This document shows positions 24,701 to 35,104 of a stretch of 64,000 nucleotides of DNA, piece by piece; the first letter of the stretch is position 1; each line of letters begins with the position of its first letter. Origin of the DNA: Elymus sibiricus (lineage: Eukaryota; Streptophyta; Magnoliopsida; Poales; Poaceae); assembly GCA_039707655.1 (NCBI GenBank), contig CM077666.1, positions 302,710,166-302,774,165 of the forward strand, given 5' to 3'. Under the pieces are notes generated by a model that searched no databases, was not told where the DNA came from, and saw only the letters and a program-made list of their open reading frames with translations. A program made the position numbers and the translations under genes.

Positions 24701-27700
24701 TGAACACTTGTACACGAGAATATTTTATAATCATTTCAGTTGATTACTTTACATGAAGTTGGAGTGTCAAATAGGATTGATCACTGTATAGGAAAATCAA
24801 GGTGGAAAACAGCTAACATCGCACAGGTTAATGTAGCCACGCCCAGCCATGCAGTTTTATGATCCTTGGTTATGTCATTATTCACTACTTGCACCGTGAG
24901 ATTTTTAATCGTGAAATGCAGCAATATCCTGAAATGCATCAGGCATTACACCAAATATCTACCATAGGTAAAAATAAAAAATGATGATCAATTAGCTCAC
25001 CAGAGGTAAAGAGTTTCTACAAAATGAGAAAAATAAGGTTAAGAGAGCACCTGGACTTTATTCAGTTCCATGTTTCCTTCATCAACTTCTATCAGTAACT
25101 CATGATCTGAAACAGATGAATCAACAACACAATCCAACTTTTGTCCAAGAATTACACATTCCGAGGTCAGTATAGGTGCCTTCAGGAACACCCTGAGACT
25201 ATTGTCTTTACACTCTAAGACCTTTGGTCCTGAAACCAGAGATTGAAGCTGCCACATTTCTTCATCCCTGGATAGAGAGAGGGAGATGTCAGGAAGAAGT
25301 TGGAAGTTTTAAGCAGAACAAGCTTAAAATCTAAACACGAGACAGCCCCAGTTAAAAGCTCAGAGCGGCACAATTTTAACAAGCTGGGATGATGAAGGAA
25401 GCCAACAGGTAAGGACAGCGGAATCAGTAAAAAGTCAACAAAGAAAAATTGATTCAATGGTAAGAAACATATGTAGGTTTCAAAAAATAAGAAACATATG
25501 CTTGTGATTATAACTTCTAAATATGAAGCTGGGAAAACAGAAAGGCAGTTACAAATTGATAACCGATTGAGAGTTCACAGATAATCTCAAGGACTGGACA
25601 TTAAAAGACAAGCACAACAATCAGGAGATTGGTCAAGAGTTCATGGCGGAACCGGTAAACATGTGTATAGCAGTGTGATCCTCAGAACGCGAGGAAGGCA
25701 TGCATATCTAATCCAAATGCCACGTTCAACAAAGATAGAAAATTAATCATGTGTTGGAATGAGAAGGTTTTGCCAAAGGTAGATGCTGAAACTGAGAAGG
25801 TTGAAAATAATATAAACAGAGACTACAAATGAAGAGAACAATGGTGGTGGTGGTGTGCTGTGCGCATTACATGGGTTCATCTCAATGCATTAACAGATGA
25901 TAGCTAACCAAGCACATTTACATTTTGTCCTTAATGAACACAAACAGGGAGTAAAAACTAATAGTGGCAGAATTGTTAGGAAATTCTAAAACAGATAAAA
26001 TGGTGAAATTCCTTGTTGAGCAAACTATTTTAAATGCAAAGTCAAGTTGAGAACCCTCATTCATATGATAAATTAAAGTATTCTTATCATCAAGAACAAT
26101 CAGGGATATTTATTGAGTTCTGAATAACATGAATAACAATCAGGATTTATGTTGAGTTCTGAATAACCATATCATTGCCATCATGGTAAACAAGTAGTAT
26201 TGCCATTGTTGATGTTAAGATGCTTTAAACAGATTTACAATCAGTAGAGAGATTAAGGCGCATAAGCTTGATACCTTTGCATTGAAATACTTTGTATTTG
26301 TAACAGCTTCAGGTCCATCTCACCTTTTCCTATTTGATGATCGAGTTCCAATTCCTGGAAAATTGTTAAAGGTGTGTGTTCAACAACACAGAGCATTGTA
26401 AGCTGAAGAAAAAGGAAAAAACATACTCAGATGAAAATCCGTTTGCATGTGTATTAGCTCCATATGTGTCTGTGATTGTCGTTATTACTACTTTCTGTGT
26501 GAGGTTTTGTTTGTGGAAGATGCTCTATAATATAAATAGGCAGAATAGGTTGACTGTATTACAATGTAACTGTCCAAGAGGACACCACCAACACACCCAT
26601 GAAGTAACTATCTAACTTTCACAAAATAATTTCAGCAAGGAATATAAGTTACATTTACGAATTTGTATTACTATTATCCTAAACTTTCCATTGATTTGTC
26701 TCCACTTAGACCATTGAAATTGTTAAGCGATAAGCAATTCAGCATAGATAGCACAATATTTGGAATATGCCAATTATATACAACATCTAACCACACCTCA
26801 TATTTGCAGTCCTTCTCAATATCTATTTGGTTGAAGCTTGAATCAGTTGAGATAGGATTTGCTTCTGAATGTTTCAAACCCTGCATCAAAGGAGGGTGAA
26901 ATATTGTAAATATGTTAAGAAAAGAAAGTTGAAGGGAATGTAAAAGATTAATTAATGTAGATGACATGTCAAATATTAATCAGCAAAAAAAAAAGACATG
27001 TCAAATATTACATAAGCATGATGGCAGACGTTTAAGATTGTCACAACTCACAAGAAAAGAAAAACACTAATGATTTTGAATCGACAAATTTAACTTCCTT
27101 GGAATATTTGTTTTGCAAACAGTCTTCTTTTGAGGAGGAATTGGATGCAGTAAAGGGTCCAGAATTTGAGAACAACCTCTGAATCAAGTGTATTCAGTGA
27201 AGACTCCAGTGATTCAATCTCAGCATCCAGCGGAATCGTGTCTAAACAACAAAAGTCGTTTTTGTTATTTGAAGGAACACAGTGCTAAGACTTGGCTAGC
27301 AAAGTGTTGGCAACTAGCATGGCCTTAAACAAGAAAAACTCAAGAGAAATAACCTTTGAACACTGTCTCTCCAATGACACTAATCTCGGCAGATAACTTG
27401 CAGTTCTCCTCCTCTGTCAAGCTCACCTCCTTTCTCAACCACTCAATGTACGAATCTACATACAACAATCGCACCGTCACATTAAAACCAAAAGAGCCAC
27501 TGTGTACCACCCTCTATGAACCATCAAGATAGCAGTAAAATCAAATGGAATCGGACGCATACCCAAACAGCGACTCTCTAGCTCAGCAGCGCTGGAGTCC
27601 CACGCATCCCCCGCCTGCATATCCGCCTAGAAACAACACAGCGGAAACGAAGATATTAACCTGTCTCGTGGGCTGAAGTAAGAAACCTAGCAGAGCACCG

Positions 27701-27979
27701 AACCCCTGGCTGTTGACACGAAGCCGCCGACACCCACCTCGCACCCGGAGCGCAGCTCGTCCTCCGCCGCCGCAGCATCCACCGGCTCCTCCTCGTCCCC
27801 TCCCCACAGCGTGGAGAGCTGCTCGAACCGGCTGAACGAACGAAGGGAGTTGGGAGGTGAATCGATGGAGCGGAGGAGAGGGCGGAGGGGGCTGCAAGTA
27901 GGTAGTACCTTCGGATGGCGACCGCGTCGAGGGGCGCCTCGGGATCCTCCACCGGGGCCAGCGCTAGGGTTTCCGCCAT
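21704..27979 (-). CDS. Unrecognised 379-residue protein, 11 exons, coiled-coil type
   Basis: Exons on the minus strand: 27979-27909, 27831-27738, 27626-27563, 27455-27354, 27241-27177, 26880-26797, 26354-26275, 25267-25051, 24122-24067, 22459-22276, 21826-21704. All have GT/AG borders, and the frame closes over 1140 nt, which strongly supports a real gene. An in-frame ATG four codons upstream (27991) is an alternative start. The protein is acidic. Residues ~75-190 are rich in Glu/Leu/Ser with heptad-like spacing (SYIEWLRKEVSLTEEENCKL, DAEIESLESSLNTLDSE). Residues ~190-379 look globular, with alternating hydrophobic strands (LLIEVDEG, IFPADVCVDILIEKL) and a final helix (RRHLVRFVDAVEEILVREMQ). 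The layout of a coiled coil followed by an RWD-like fold recalls kinetochore linker proteins, but this is only an inference and no family is claimed. Intron 9 contains a hAT-type MITE. The 5' end lies 166 bp from the 28-kb retrotransposon nest. Confidence 0.85.
23303..23927. mobile_element. hAT-type non-autonomous element in intron 9
   Basis: Exact 8-bp target duplication GTTCTATG at 23295-23302 and 23928-23935. Imperfect terminal inverted repeats: CATGGTTTTCGAGTCG on the left, and CAATGTTTTTGAGTCG as the reverse complement of the right (13 of 16 match). Both ends carry dense CGACTAGTCG-type subterminal repeats, as hAT transposase sites do. The middle (about 23600-23815) is a CTG/CTCCTCC-rich run with frames that stay open only by low complexity. 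No transposase is present. Confidence 0.85.
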
Positions 27980-28068
27980 GGCCGCAGGCATCTCCGCCTC
28001 TCTCTCTCCCGCCTAGAAATTTGCTTTCGAAATGGGGAAAAAGATCAAAAGGAAACGAGAGCCGCGAC

Positions 28069-28140
28069 GGGACTGAACAGTAGTTTGCTCTGTTCAGCCC
28101 CCTCCCGAGTCCCGACTCCAGCAAACTACTGTTCAGCCCC
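28069..28140. repeat. 72-bp hairpin / mini inverted-repeat element
   Basis: Terminal inverted repeats of 21 bp (GGGACTGAACAGTAGTTTGCT, one mismatch) enclose 30 bp. GAC flanks both sides (28066-28068, 28141-28143). It sits between the start of the 11-exon gene and the GACCC target site of the large retrotransposon. Confidence 0.8.
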
Positions 28141-28469
28141 GACCCTGTCAGATCCTCTACACCCACAATTGTCGCTCCAGCAAGAACACCTCCGGCCATC
28201 CAACGGTCGTCATCGACTTCTCTCGATGGCCAGGATTGACGGGGATATTTGAGTTACACTTTATCTTAGCATTGTTTTGTTATTGTTTATTGCATTATTG
28301 CTGTGGCCTGTTTGAGAGATAAATTCATTAAAGGTCATTGGACTTGTGTCCAAATTTCACTTCGGTCATGGGGAGACAACTGCCTCTGTGCAACTAGGAA
28401 TTTTTTTTGAAACTATGATGTTTTTTATAATCAATTCGAAAATATATGACCTAATGCAGTATTTTCAGA

Positions 28470-28740
28470 ACTATGACCCCGTCGGCCTCTCTAAGGCCGA
28501 AGACCAGCTTTTCGGTCAACCGTAGGCCGAAGAGTGCTCTTCGGTCTCCCGCTGGCCGAAGATAGGCGGAGCTGGGCCGAAAACCTCTTTTCGGCTTTTT
28601 TTAGGCCGAAGTATGTACTTCGGCCATCTTTAGGCCGAAGAGTCCTGTGGGGCCCAGCTCTTCGTGTAAACGCCAGGCCGAAGTTGCATGGGAGCTCTCT
28701 TCGGCTTATGCTAGGCCGAAGTGTCTTTTATTTTTTTAAA
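28470..28740. repeat. MULE left subterminal GGCCGAAG array
   Basis: Words GGCCGAAG and CTTCGGCC/CTTCGGTC recur every 20-40 bp. A mirror array lies at about 34795-35030 at the other end. Probably repeated transposase-binding or hairpin-forming sites. Confidence 0.8.
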
Positions 28741-28794
28741 TTTGAGTTATGAATCCTGTACAACCATTTCCCTATTGAAAAAAATAACTTTCCC

Positions 28795-28945
28795 GCAACC
28801 CTTTCTCTCCATATGTTCCCGCCAACCCTTTCCCTCCATATGTTCCCGCCAACTCAATCCCGCCAACCCTTTCCCGCCGTTCTTCCCGCCAACCCTTTCC
28901 CTCCATATTTTCCCGCCAACCCTTTCCCGTCGTTCTTTCCCGCCA
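28795..28945 (+). repeat. Degenerate tandem repeat of CCCGCCAACCCTTTCC units
   Basis: Six or so units of 16-28 bp, alternating CCCGCCAACCCTTTCCC with CTCCATATGTT. It lies immediately upstream of a TATA box (28962-28968), so it may act as an upstream promoter element of the MULE end. Confidence 0.7.
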
Positions 28946-28961
28946 TCTTCTCTTCTCAAGC

Positions 28962-28968
28962 TATAAAA
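28962..28968 (+). promoter_or_regulatory. TATA box facing into the MULE
   Basis: TATAAAA lies 94 bp upstream of an ATG at 29056 in the left MULE end. This is the position expected for a terminal-repeat promoter, as in MuDR-type elements. Confidence 0.5.
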
Positions 28969-29055
28969 ACCCCTCCACACTAATGTGGGTAAGCAGTCCA
29001 GTGTAGTCTCGTCAAGATATCCGGTTATCCTTTTGATCGTAGTTTTCACCCTAGT

Positions 29056-29471
29056 ATGTCCAAATGTCTTCTGAGGTTAGCCACCAATTTCAAGATAGAC
29101 AATAGGATAGTTCCATGGGACGAACTACTCAGTAGTGACACCGTACTGAATGAGTTGGGTCACGCATTAAGTAGGTGCGGGTGGCCTACAAGGACCTTTG
29201 AGGAGATACGGAAAAAACTTCTCAGGTTGCATGGAAGATGGAAGAAGCAACAGCATAAGAGTGAATCCTACTTAAAGTTTGCAGTAGAAAATACTTTTCT
29301 ATGGAGTGCCGACAGCGACGACGAGACGATATCTTCATGCCGAGCACCAAGGCCAAGAGTACCGCATCGTCGAAGGCGAAGAGTACCGCATCGTCGAAGG
29401 CCAAGAGTACCGCATCGTCGAAGGGCAAGAGTGCTGCATCGACGGAGGATGACGATGATGCCTTCATGTAG
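29056..29471 (+). pseudogene. Small plus-strand MULE gene, unrecognised, probably frameshifted
   Basis: An ATG behind a TATA box opens a frame: MSKCLLRLATNFKIDNR, then a helical stretch RTFEEIRKKLLRLHGRWKK. After an acidic run (DSDDE, about 29315) the most protein-like reading moves by one base into a Lys/Ser/Ala-rich repeat (KAKSTASSK three times, 29347-29430), ending DDDDAFM and TAG at 29471. In the original frame the same DNA gives an Arg/Pro-rich repeat to 29478. The change of frame at the acidic run suggests a one-base loss. No family recognised. It is transcribed towards the PMD gene, the place occupied by mudrB in MuDR, but no similarity to mudrB is claimed. Confidence 0.4.
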
Positions 29472-29755
29472 TTTGTAAGCTGTATTTTTTAATTCAGCCC
29501 TACCGTTTAATTCAGATGTACTTGTATCTTAATTATCTATTGCAGTCTCTTTGGAAATGTAACTGGAATAACAATGTGATTTAATAGTAATATGTCGCTC
29601 GCATACATAGGTAGATATATGTCTCCTGATTAGATAGAAGCAAGTGCGATAGTAACACATACATGAAGCATGTCTCATATATAGATAATGACTCACACAT
29701 GAGAAAAGTCTGAAACTAACATGGATGGCATATGTGTCATACATAGATAACCATA

Positions 29756-31058
29756 TCACTGCTGGGGACGACGACGAATCTGGGTCTTCCTCGGACGAGG
29801 ACCGGAAGGCGATAAGCGTTGAGGCGGTGGGCGAGGCTCACGATAACCACGACCGTAGATAACCTCGTCTGACACGGACTGTGTCTCCTGCGTCAGTGGT
29901 GGTGGTGGAGTGTGAAACACTGTCTGAGAGGAGTCATAAGTGTTTGCAGCTTGGTCATCGTCATCGCCGTAGCCCTCTAATAATGAACCAGCACCACTAA
30001 ACATCGGTGACTACACTGAATGCATGAACTGCTGCGACTGGTTGCCGACTGCAGTATAGTAAAACATGTAAAATTGATTTGCGAACCTACAATGTTTAAA
30101 AGAATGTACAAAGTAGTGTTACCTAGTTCCATTTGATGATGCAAGGAAGAGCTCCCTGGTAGTGAAGGAGGTGGCTGATGCCAGGACGAGCTCCCTGGTT
30201 GTGAAGGAGGTGGCTGATGCCAGGCCGAGCTCCTTGGTTGTGAAGGAGGTGGAGGGGGTGTAGCCATTCGTCGTGGTTCTGAACACTGCTCAGAGGGACG
30301 TGGCGGACGATGTGCTGGACGAGGAACTGCAACATCCGAAAATCGTCTACATGTAACAGCTGCGTAAATCCCTCGTAGCTTCTCATCAAAACGCCTCAAC
30401 CATGAGAGGTGCTCTGGCTGTGGGATAGTATCCCCCCTCTCAACCCGCCGCATTAAAGCGGAAACCTCCTCTCGCGCCTCGACTGTCAAGTCACTCTGTA
30501 CATGAAGAGTTAACCAATTGTATATGTTCAGGTTATGATAAAACTACACATATGAGAACCATGGCACGTACCGCGTGGTGTCTGGTTCCCAACAAGAAAG
30601 ACACATCCTGTAGAGTAGGAGCCATCTCTCCCCAGGAAAAGTGAAACGTATGTGTCTCTGGTCTCCATCTATCTACTAAGCAGGTAAGTAGTGACCTGTC
30701 GTAAGAGGAACGTTTCACTTGCCTCTTGCGTAACTGCATTGGTTCACCTTCCTCGTCTAAGTCCGGATGTTCAACCCAATCTTCCAATGTACCCTTACCA
30801 GTCGTGCCAAGGGTAGAAGTCCAGCCCAAGCTAATCTACAAAATAAGAAAGAATGTAGCATACAGTAAGCGGGTATCAAAAGTATGTCAAACATGTAAGT
30901 CATTATATGTACACATACCTATTAACCCACAAAGGGTGCATCATCCAGTTAGACTTTGGGGTGCGAGTGACCAACACGTCTAAGTTCCTGCCTCCTTGCA
31001 TAAGTGAGGCCCGGTGACCTCTATCGATCGTAGGATCAAGCAACGGATACGAAGACAT
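29756..31058 (-). pseudogene. Plant mobile domain (PMD) gene carried by the MULE, core-deleted
   Basis: Four exons fit: 31058-30919, 30830-30572, 30495-30123 and 30048-29756, all with GT/AG borders, closing to 355 codons. Exon 2 carries the PMD signature (SLLTCLVDRWRPETHTFHF then APTLQDVSFLLG). PMD proteins such as Arabidopsis MAIN and MAIL1 are nuclear, and related domains ride on transposons. The usual rest of the domain, some hundreds of residues, is absent: exon 2 is followed at once by the C-terminal tail (REEVSALMRRVERGD). That tail leads to Pro/Ser/His repeats (SQPGSSSWHQPPP, about 30130-30260) and a basic C-terminus. One in-frame TAG (30011-30013) interrupts exon 4. Best read as an internally deleted, decaying passenger gene downstream of the transposase. 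Confidence 0.65.
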
Positions 31059-31094
31059 ATCTGCAATTGACATAATCCAAATTAAAACATCAAT

Positions 31095-31355
31095 ACTCAC
31101 ATACAACAAATTAAAACAACAATACTCACATACAACAAATTAAAACAACAATACTCACATACAACAAATTAAAACATAGTTCGACACATAATAATAAGTT
31201 TCTCGTAGTCCTCACATACAACAAATAAAAACATAGTCCGACACATAATAATAAGTTTCTCGTAGTCCTCACATACAACAAATTAAAACATAGTCCGACA
31301 CATAATAATAAGTTTCTCGTAGTCCTCACATACAACAAATTAAAACATAGTCCGA
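31095..31355. repeat. Compound minisatellite between the two minus-strand MULE genes
   Basis: About three units of ~30 bp (ACATACAACAAATTAAAAC... AATACTC) run into three units of ~60 bp. The longer unit is the same word followed by ATAGTCCGACACATAATAAT and a TTTCTCGTAGTCCTC segment. Confidence 0.9.
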
Positions 31356-31415
31356 CACATATTATATAGCTTGTGAGTTATTTCTTCCTCGTCCTCCCCT
31401 TCGGCCTTGACTGCC

Positions 31416-34181
31416 TCAACCACGTCTGCCTCTTGCTCCTGTTGCCGCACTCGTCGATGTGGAAGCACCATCTTTCTTGAGGTCGGGACAATATTTCATC
31501 CTATGCCCATAAGCCATGCATAGCAAACATTGTCTAGTTGCTCCACCAGCTTCAGATTGGTCCATATCATTATGGATGCGACGTACCTTGCGTCTACCCC
31601 TACTTGTTCGCCGAAGAGCTGGATCCGGGATGTACATTCTCTCACTGTCGTTTACCTTGTTGAAGTTGCCGACGACTCTAAACCCTGTCATCTCACCGGT
31701 CCATGTGTTGAGTACTGCCTCTTTTGAATAGTATGGGGACACGAAGGAGATGGCGTCCAACCCAATCTGGCCACAGGCAGCTAGCACATGTGAGCAAGGC
31801 AAGTGCAACAACTTCGGTTTGTTGCATGTACACTCACACGTTGGCTGAAATTCCGTTCCAATTCTGACCTCGTGCGTCTTCACCTCATTTGCAGAACCAA
31901 AACCATTGATAGGTAGTTGTACCTCATACCTCCTTTCCTGATTACCTATGAGTCTGACGGTGTGCTTCTTTGTTTTCTCTATCTTCTTTGCCATGTACTC
32001 CATGACACTGCTACAATAAGGTGTTCTGGGATTATCTGCAATATGCTTCTTTGCTAACTCGTGCCTTTCTCTGAAATATCTCAAAGTGCCATGGAATACA
32101 GCCTCCACAATAGCTGTGAGTGGCAATGCTCTATTCCCTCTGAGAACAAAGTTATACACCTCTGCAAGGTTGGTTGTCATGTGGCTATACCTAGCTCCAT
32201 GGGTGTCATGCAGCAAAGACCAATTCACGGGAGGCTCTTTCTCTATCCATTCAGAAAAATTATTTATTGACCTTCCCTTCTTTCTCTTAGTATTAGGAGG
32301 GTCAATTGCTGTCAAGTCACAAAGACCTACTGGCTCCTCTAGCTCCGCGATGATTGTTGCTAATGCTACCTGATCTGCTTCCATTTTCTTTCTGGCACGG
32401 ACCTGCTTCTTAGTAAACTCATCTAGTTTTGACCAAATAAAATCGTATTTGCGCTGCTGGTTCTGCTTGCACAATTTTTTGAACAAGTTCATCAACCGCT
32501 TGTTCTTGAACTGCGAGAAAAAATTAGCTCCAAGATGGCGCATGCACCACCGGCTTTGTAAGTCCTTCCAAGGTGTTCGTTCGTCTGCTGCTGGATTCCT
32601 CAGTGTCTTGACGGCCTTCAATATACCTGCATGCCTGTCATGAATGACACACACGTTTGGTCGGTCCTTCACGATGGCAATTTTCAGTTGCGTGAAGAAC
32701 CATACCCAGCTCGGAAAGTTCTCACCCTCCACAAATGCCATCGCAAGTGGGATGATTTGACCGTTCCCATCCACACCAATAGCAGCAAGGATTTGCCCTT
32801 TGTACTGACCGGTCAGGAATGTACCATCCACAAACATCACAGGAGTACAATGCTGGAAGGCTTCGATGCAGATAGCAAAAGAGAAGAATACTCGCTTCAA
32901 CACCTTGAAACCTGGTATCTCAGGCAGGAACACATGTTGTACGTCAACATAAGTGCCGGGATTCCTCTCCTTCAGTATGTGAAGGAGACGGACAACATTA
33001 TCATATGAGTCAAAGAACGTCCCAAACCTTTCCTCCATAGCCTTCTACTTAGCCCTCCAAGCTTTCCCATAAGGAGTGTTATACTTCCATCTGACCTTCA
33101 CTGCTGTCTGGATGTGTTTTGCTTCCATGTCTTTCTTCTCCACTATCTTAGTATACATGAGTTGCGCAATGAGAGTTGAAGTCAGGTTTGGATGATTCAC
33201 CAGAAGGTGTTTCCTAACACAATTATGTGGGACGACATCAGTGACAACCCAGTGGATGTTCCACTTCGGCACGTGCCCATGCACCTTCCCAGGACAACCA
33301 CTTTCAACACATTTCACGGTATAGTTTGTTGTACTTGATATGTGTGTCCAGAAAACCCTCTGCGTAGACATAGCTCACTTTGTCACCGCATACTTCAACT
33401 TTTTCTTGGTATCATACATAGCCCCTATCTGGACTTGGTTCAAATGATACTGCCATGGAGTCTCATGGCCATCGTTGACAGTAAGGCCGGTCGATATGTC
33501 CTGATCCCATGCAGAAGGGATCGGTACCTCCACTTCATCCTCGGAATTTTCAGAATCCAGATCCTCCGCCAATCCATCCTCGTCCTCCTCCTCCATCACC
33601 CTCTGCATTTCCTCCCCTTCCTCATCATCATCAGCAAAACCAGAACCAGCAAATACTATCGACTGACTACTCTGCCTTGTATCATGACGACACACATTGT
33701 GTGGCACATAATCTAACTCTTGTCCGGGTTGGCTAACATCTGCATCCACTGGCTGTGACCCGGATAAATCAATCTCGTTAGCCACTTGACTGCCCTGGCC
33801 GGGTTCATACCCCCCGTCGACTTGTACGGTATTCTCCTCCTTCTCCACAGGTTGCACTAGGTCATATGGGTGGATTCTTCGGTCTCTGCAACGCCTTAAC
33901 AGGGTCAACCACTGCTCGCTCCTATCTATCAGCATCAACTCCCACTTGACATTTTTACAGGATTTGGTCCAGAATGCATGAATACTAACAAAACATACTT
34001 CAGGATCCAGCCCAAAACTAGTAGTCAACCAGTACTTCAACTGTCTAATGTCTAGTCTGTCCGGGTCTGGAAATGTCATCACGCAATTTTTATACTCGCT
34101 AAGATCAAACCCCAACTCATTATATCGAACATTACCGGGGCCATAGTAAACAGTCAAATTAACGGATTCAGACATTTTCAC
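31416..34181 (-). pseudogene. MULE transposase, two nonsense codons
   Basis: A single minus-strand frame of 922 codons starts at 34181 (MKMSESVNLTVYY) and ends at 31416. It is interrupted by TGA at 33375-33377 and TAG at 33045-33047. Domains in order: an N-terminal region with a long acidic linker (DDDEEGEEM...), a MuDR-type N-terminal zinc-binding region (CVESGCPGKVHG ... HNC), then the MULE DDE transposase (PVMFVDGTFLTGQYKG with the first Asp, VCVIHDRHAGI with the second, TNLAEVYNF region later). A SWIM zinc finger follows (CECTCNKPKLLHLPCSHV), then a C-terminal CCHC knuckle (CLLCMAYGHRMKYC). Length and domain order are normal. Both stops are single transitions from likely Trp and Gln codons, so inactivation is recent relative to the rest of the gene. 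Confidence 0.88.
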
Positions 34182-34794
34182 CTGTCAGACATTTCCATCT
34201 GTTCATCAATCATGATGAATAAATAATCCCCGTTGCACTAACTAAGCACTGCAAGTATGCAATATGACCCATATACACTAACTACACACTAAAACCTAAT
34301 ATGTACATACAAAAATAATTAGGGAAAATACACAACAGCTTGGTTATACCTTCGATGCGTCAGTCCGCTGCCTTGCTCCTCTCTTCCACTAAGCGGCACC
34401 GGCCACCTCCCGGAGTTCTTGCACCACCGGGCACCACCGCCGCCTCCCCCTTGGCTCCCGGAGGTTGGACTCCGGCTACCTCCAACAAATGTACGTCACC
34501 ACCAGCGCCTCCTCCACCCCCAAGCCGCACCTCCTCCCCATCACCAACTCCTTCCCAGCCGCACCTCCACCCCACCATTGCTCCTCCTCACCTATGCTCA
34601 CTTCTTGCAAAAAAAACTACCCCATGGATAGATCAGACCATAGGCCGCCGGGGATGGATATGCTCTATTATTTCTACGGGTTGGATGCAAGATTGGCTGG
34701 AAAATGGAGGAGATCGCCGGAATTTCGTGAGAGAAAGGAGAGAGAAGGCAAAGAGGAAGAACAGATCGAGGAAGAAGAAGCTGTCGGGCTTATC

Positions 34795-35030
34795 CCGACC
34801 TCTTCGGTCATCCGTTGGCCGAAGACCTCTTCGGTCGTGTGTAGGCCGAAAAGGCCCACTTCGGTCGCCGCGTGGCCGAAGTTAATATCTTTGGTGCCCG
34901 GCCCACCGACAGCCAGTCTTCGGCCGGCCTACACAGGTCTTCGGCCACCAGTACACCGAAAACAGCACTTCGGCCAACGTGAGACTGAAAAGGTGGTCTT
35001 CGGCCAACCCCAGGCCGACGGGGTCATAGT
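34795..35030. repeat. MULE right subterminal CTTCGG/GGCCGAAG array
   Basis: Inverted counterpart of the left array, with CTTCGGTC, GGCCGAAG and CTTCGGCC words every 20-35 bp. It leads into GGCCGACGGGGTCATAGTTT of the terminal repeat. Confidence 0.8.
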
Positions 35031-35104
35031 TTTGAAATTTGTAGATTAGGGCATACATTTCTCGAATTTGTTATAAAAAACATCACATTTGTATAAAAAA
35101 TCGA

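Larger units (their letters stand above)
28400..35104 (-). mobile_element. Mutator-like element (MULE), 6.7 kb, carrying a PMD gene
   Basis: Exact 9-bp target duplication CAACTAGGA at 28391-28399 and 35105-35113, the length typical of Mutator. Terminal inverted repeats of about 80 bp are AT-rich, share GATGTTTTTTATAA and end in ACTATGACCCCGTCGGCC. They continue into arrays of GGCCGAAG words. Contents: a broken transposase gene (31416-34181, minus), a spliced plant-mobile-domain gene (29756-31058, minus), a minisatellite between them, and a small plus-strand frame behind a TATA box near the left end. It is nested in the 5' LTR of the old Gypsy element. Confidence 0.88.
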
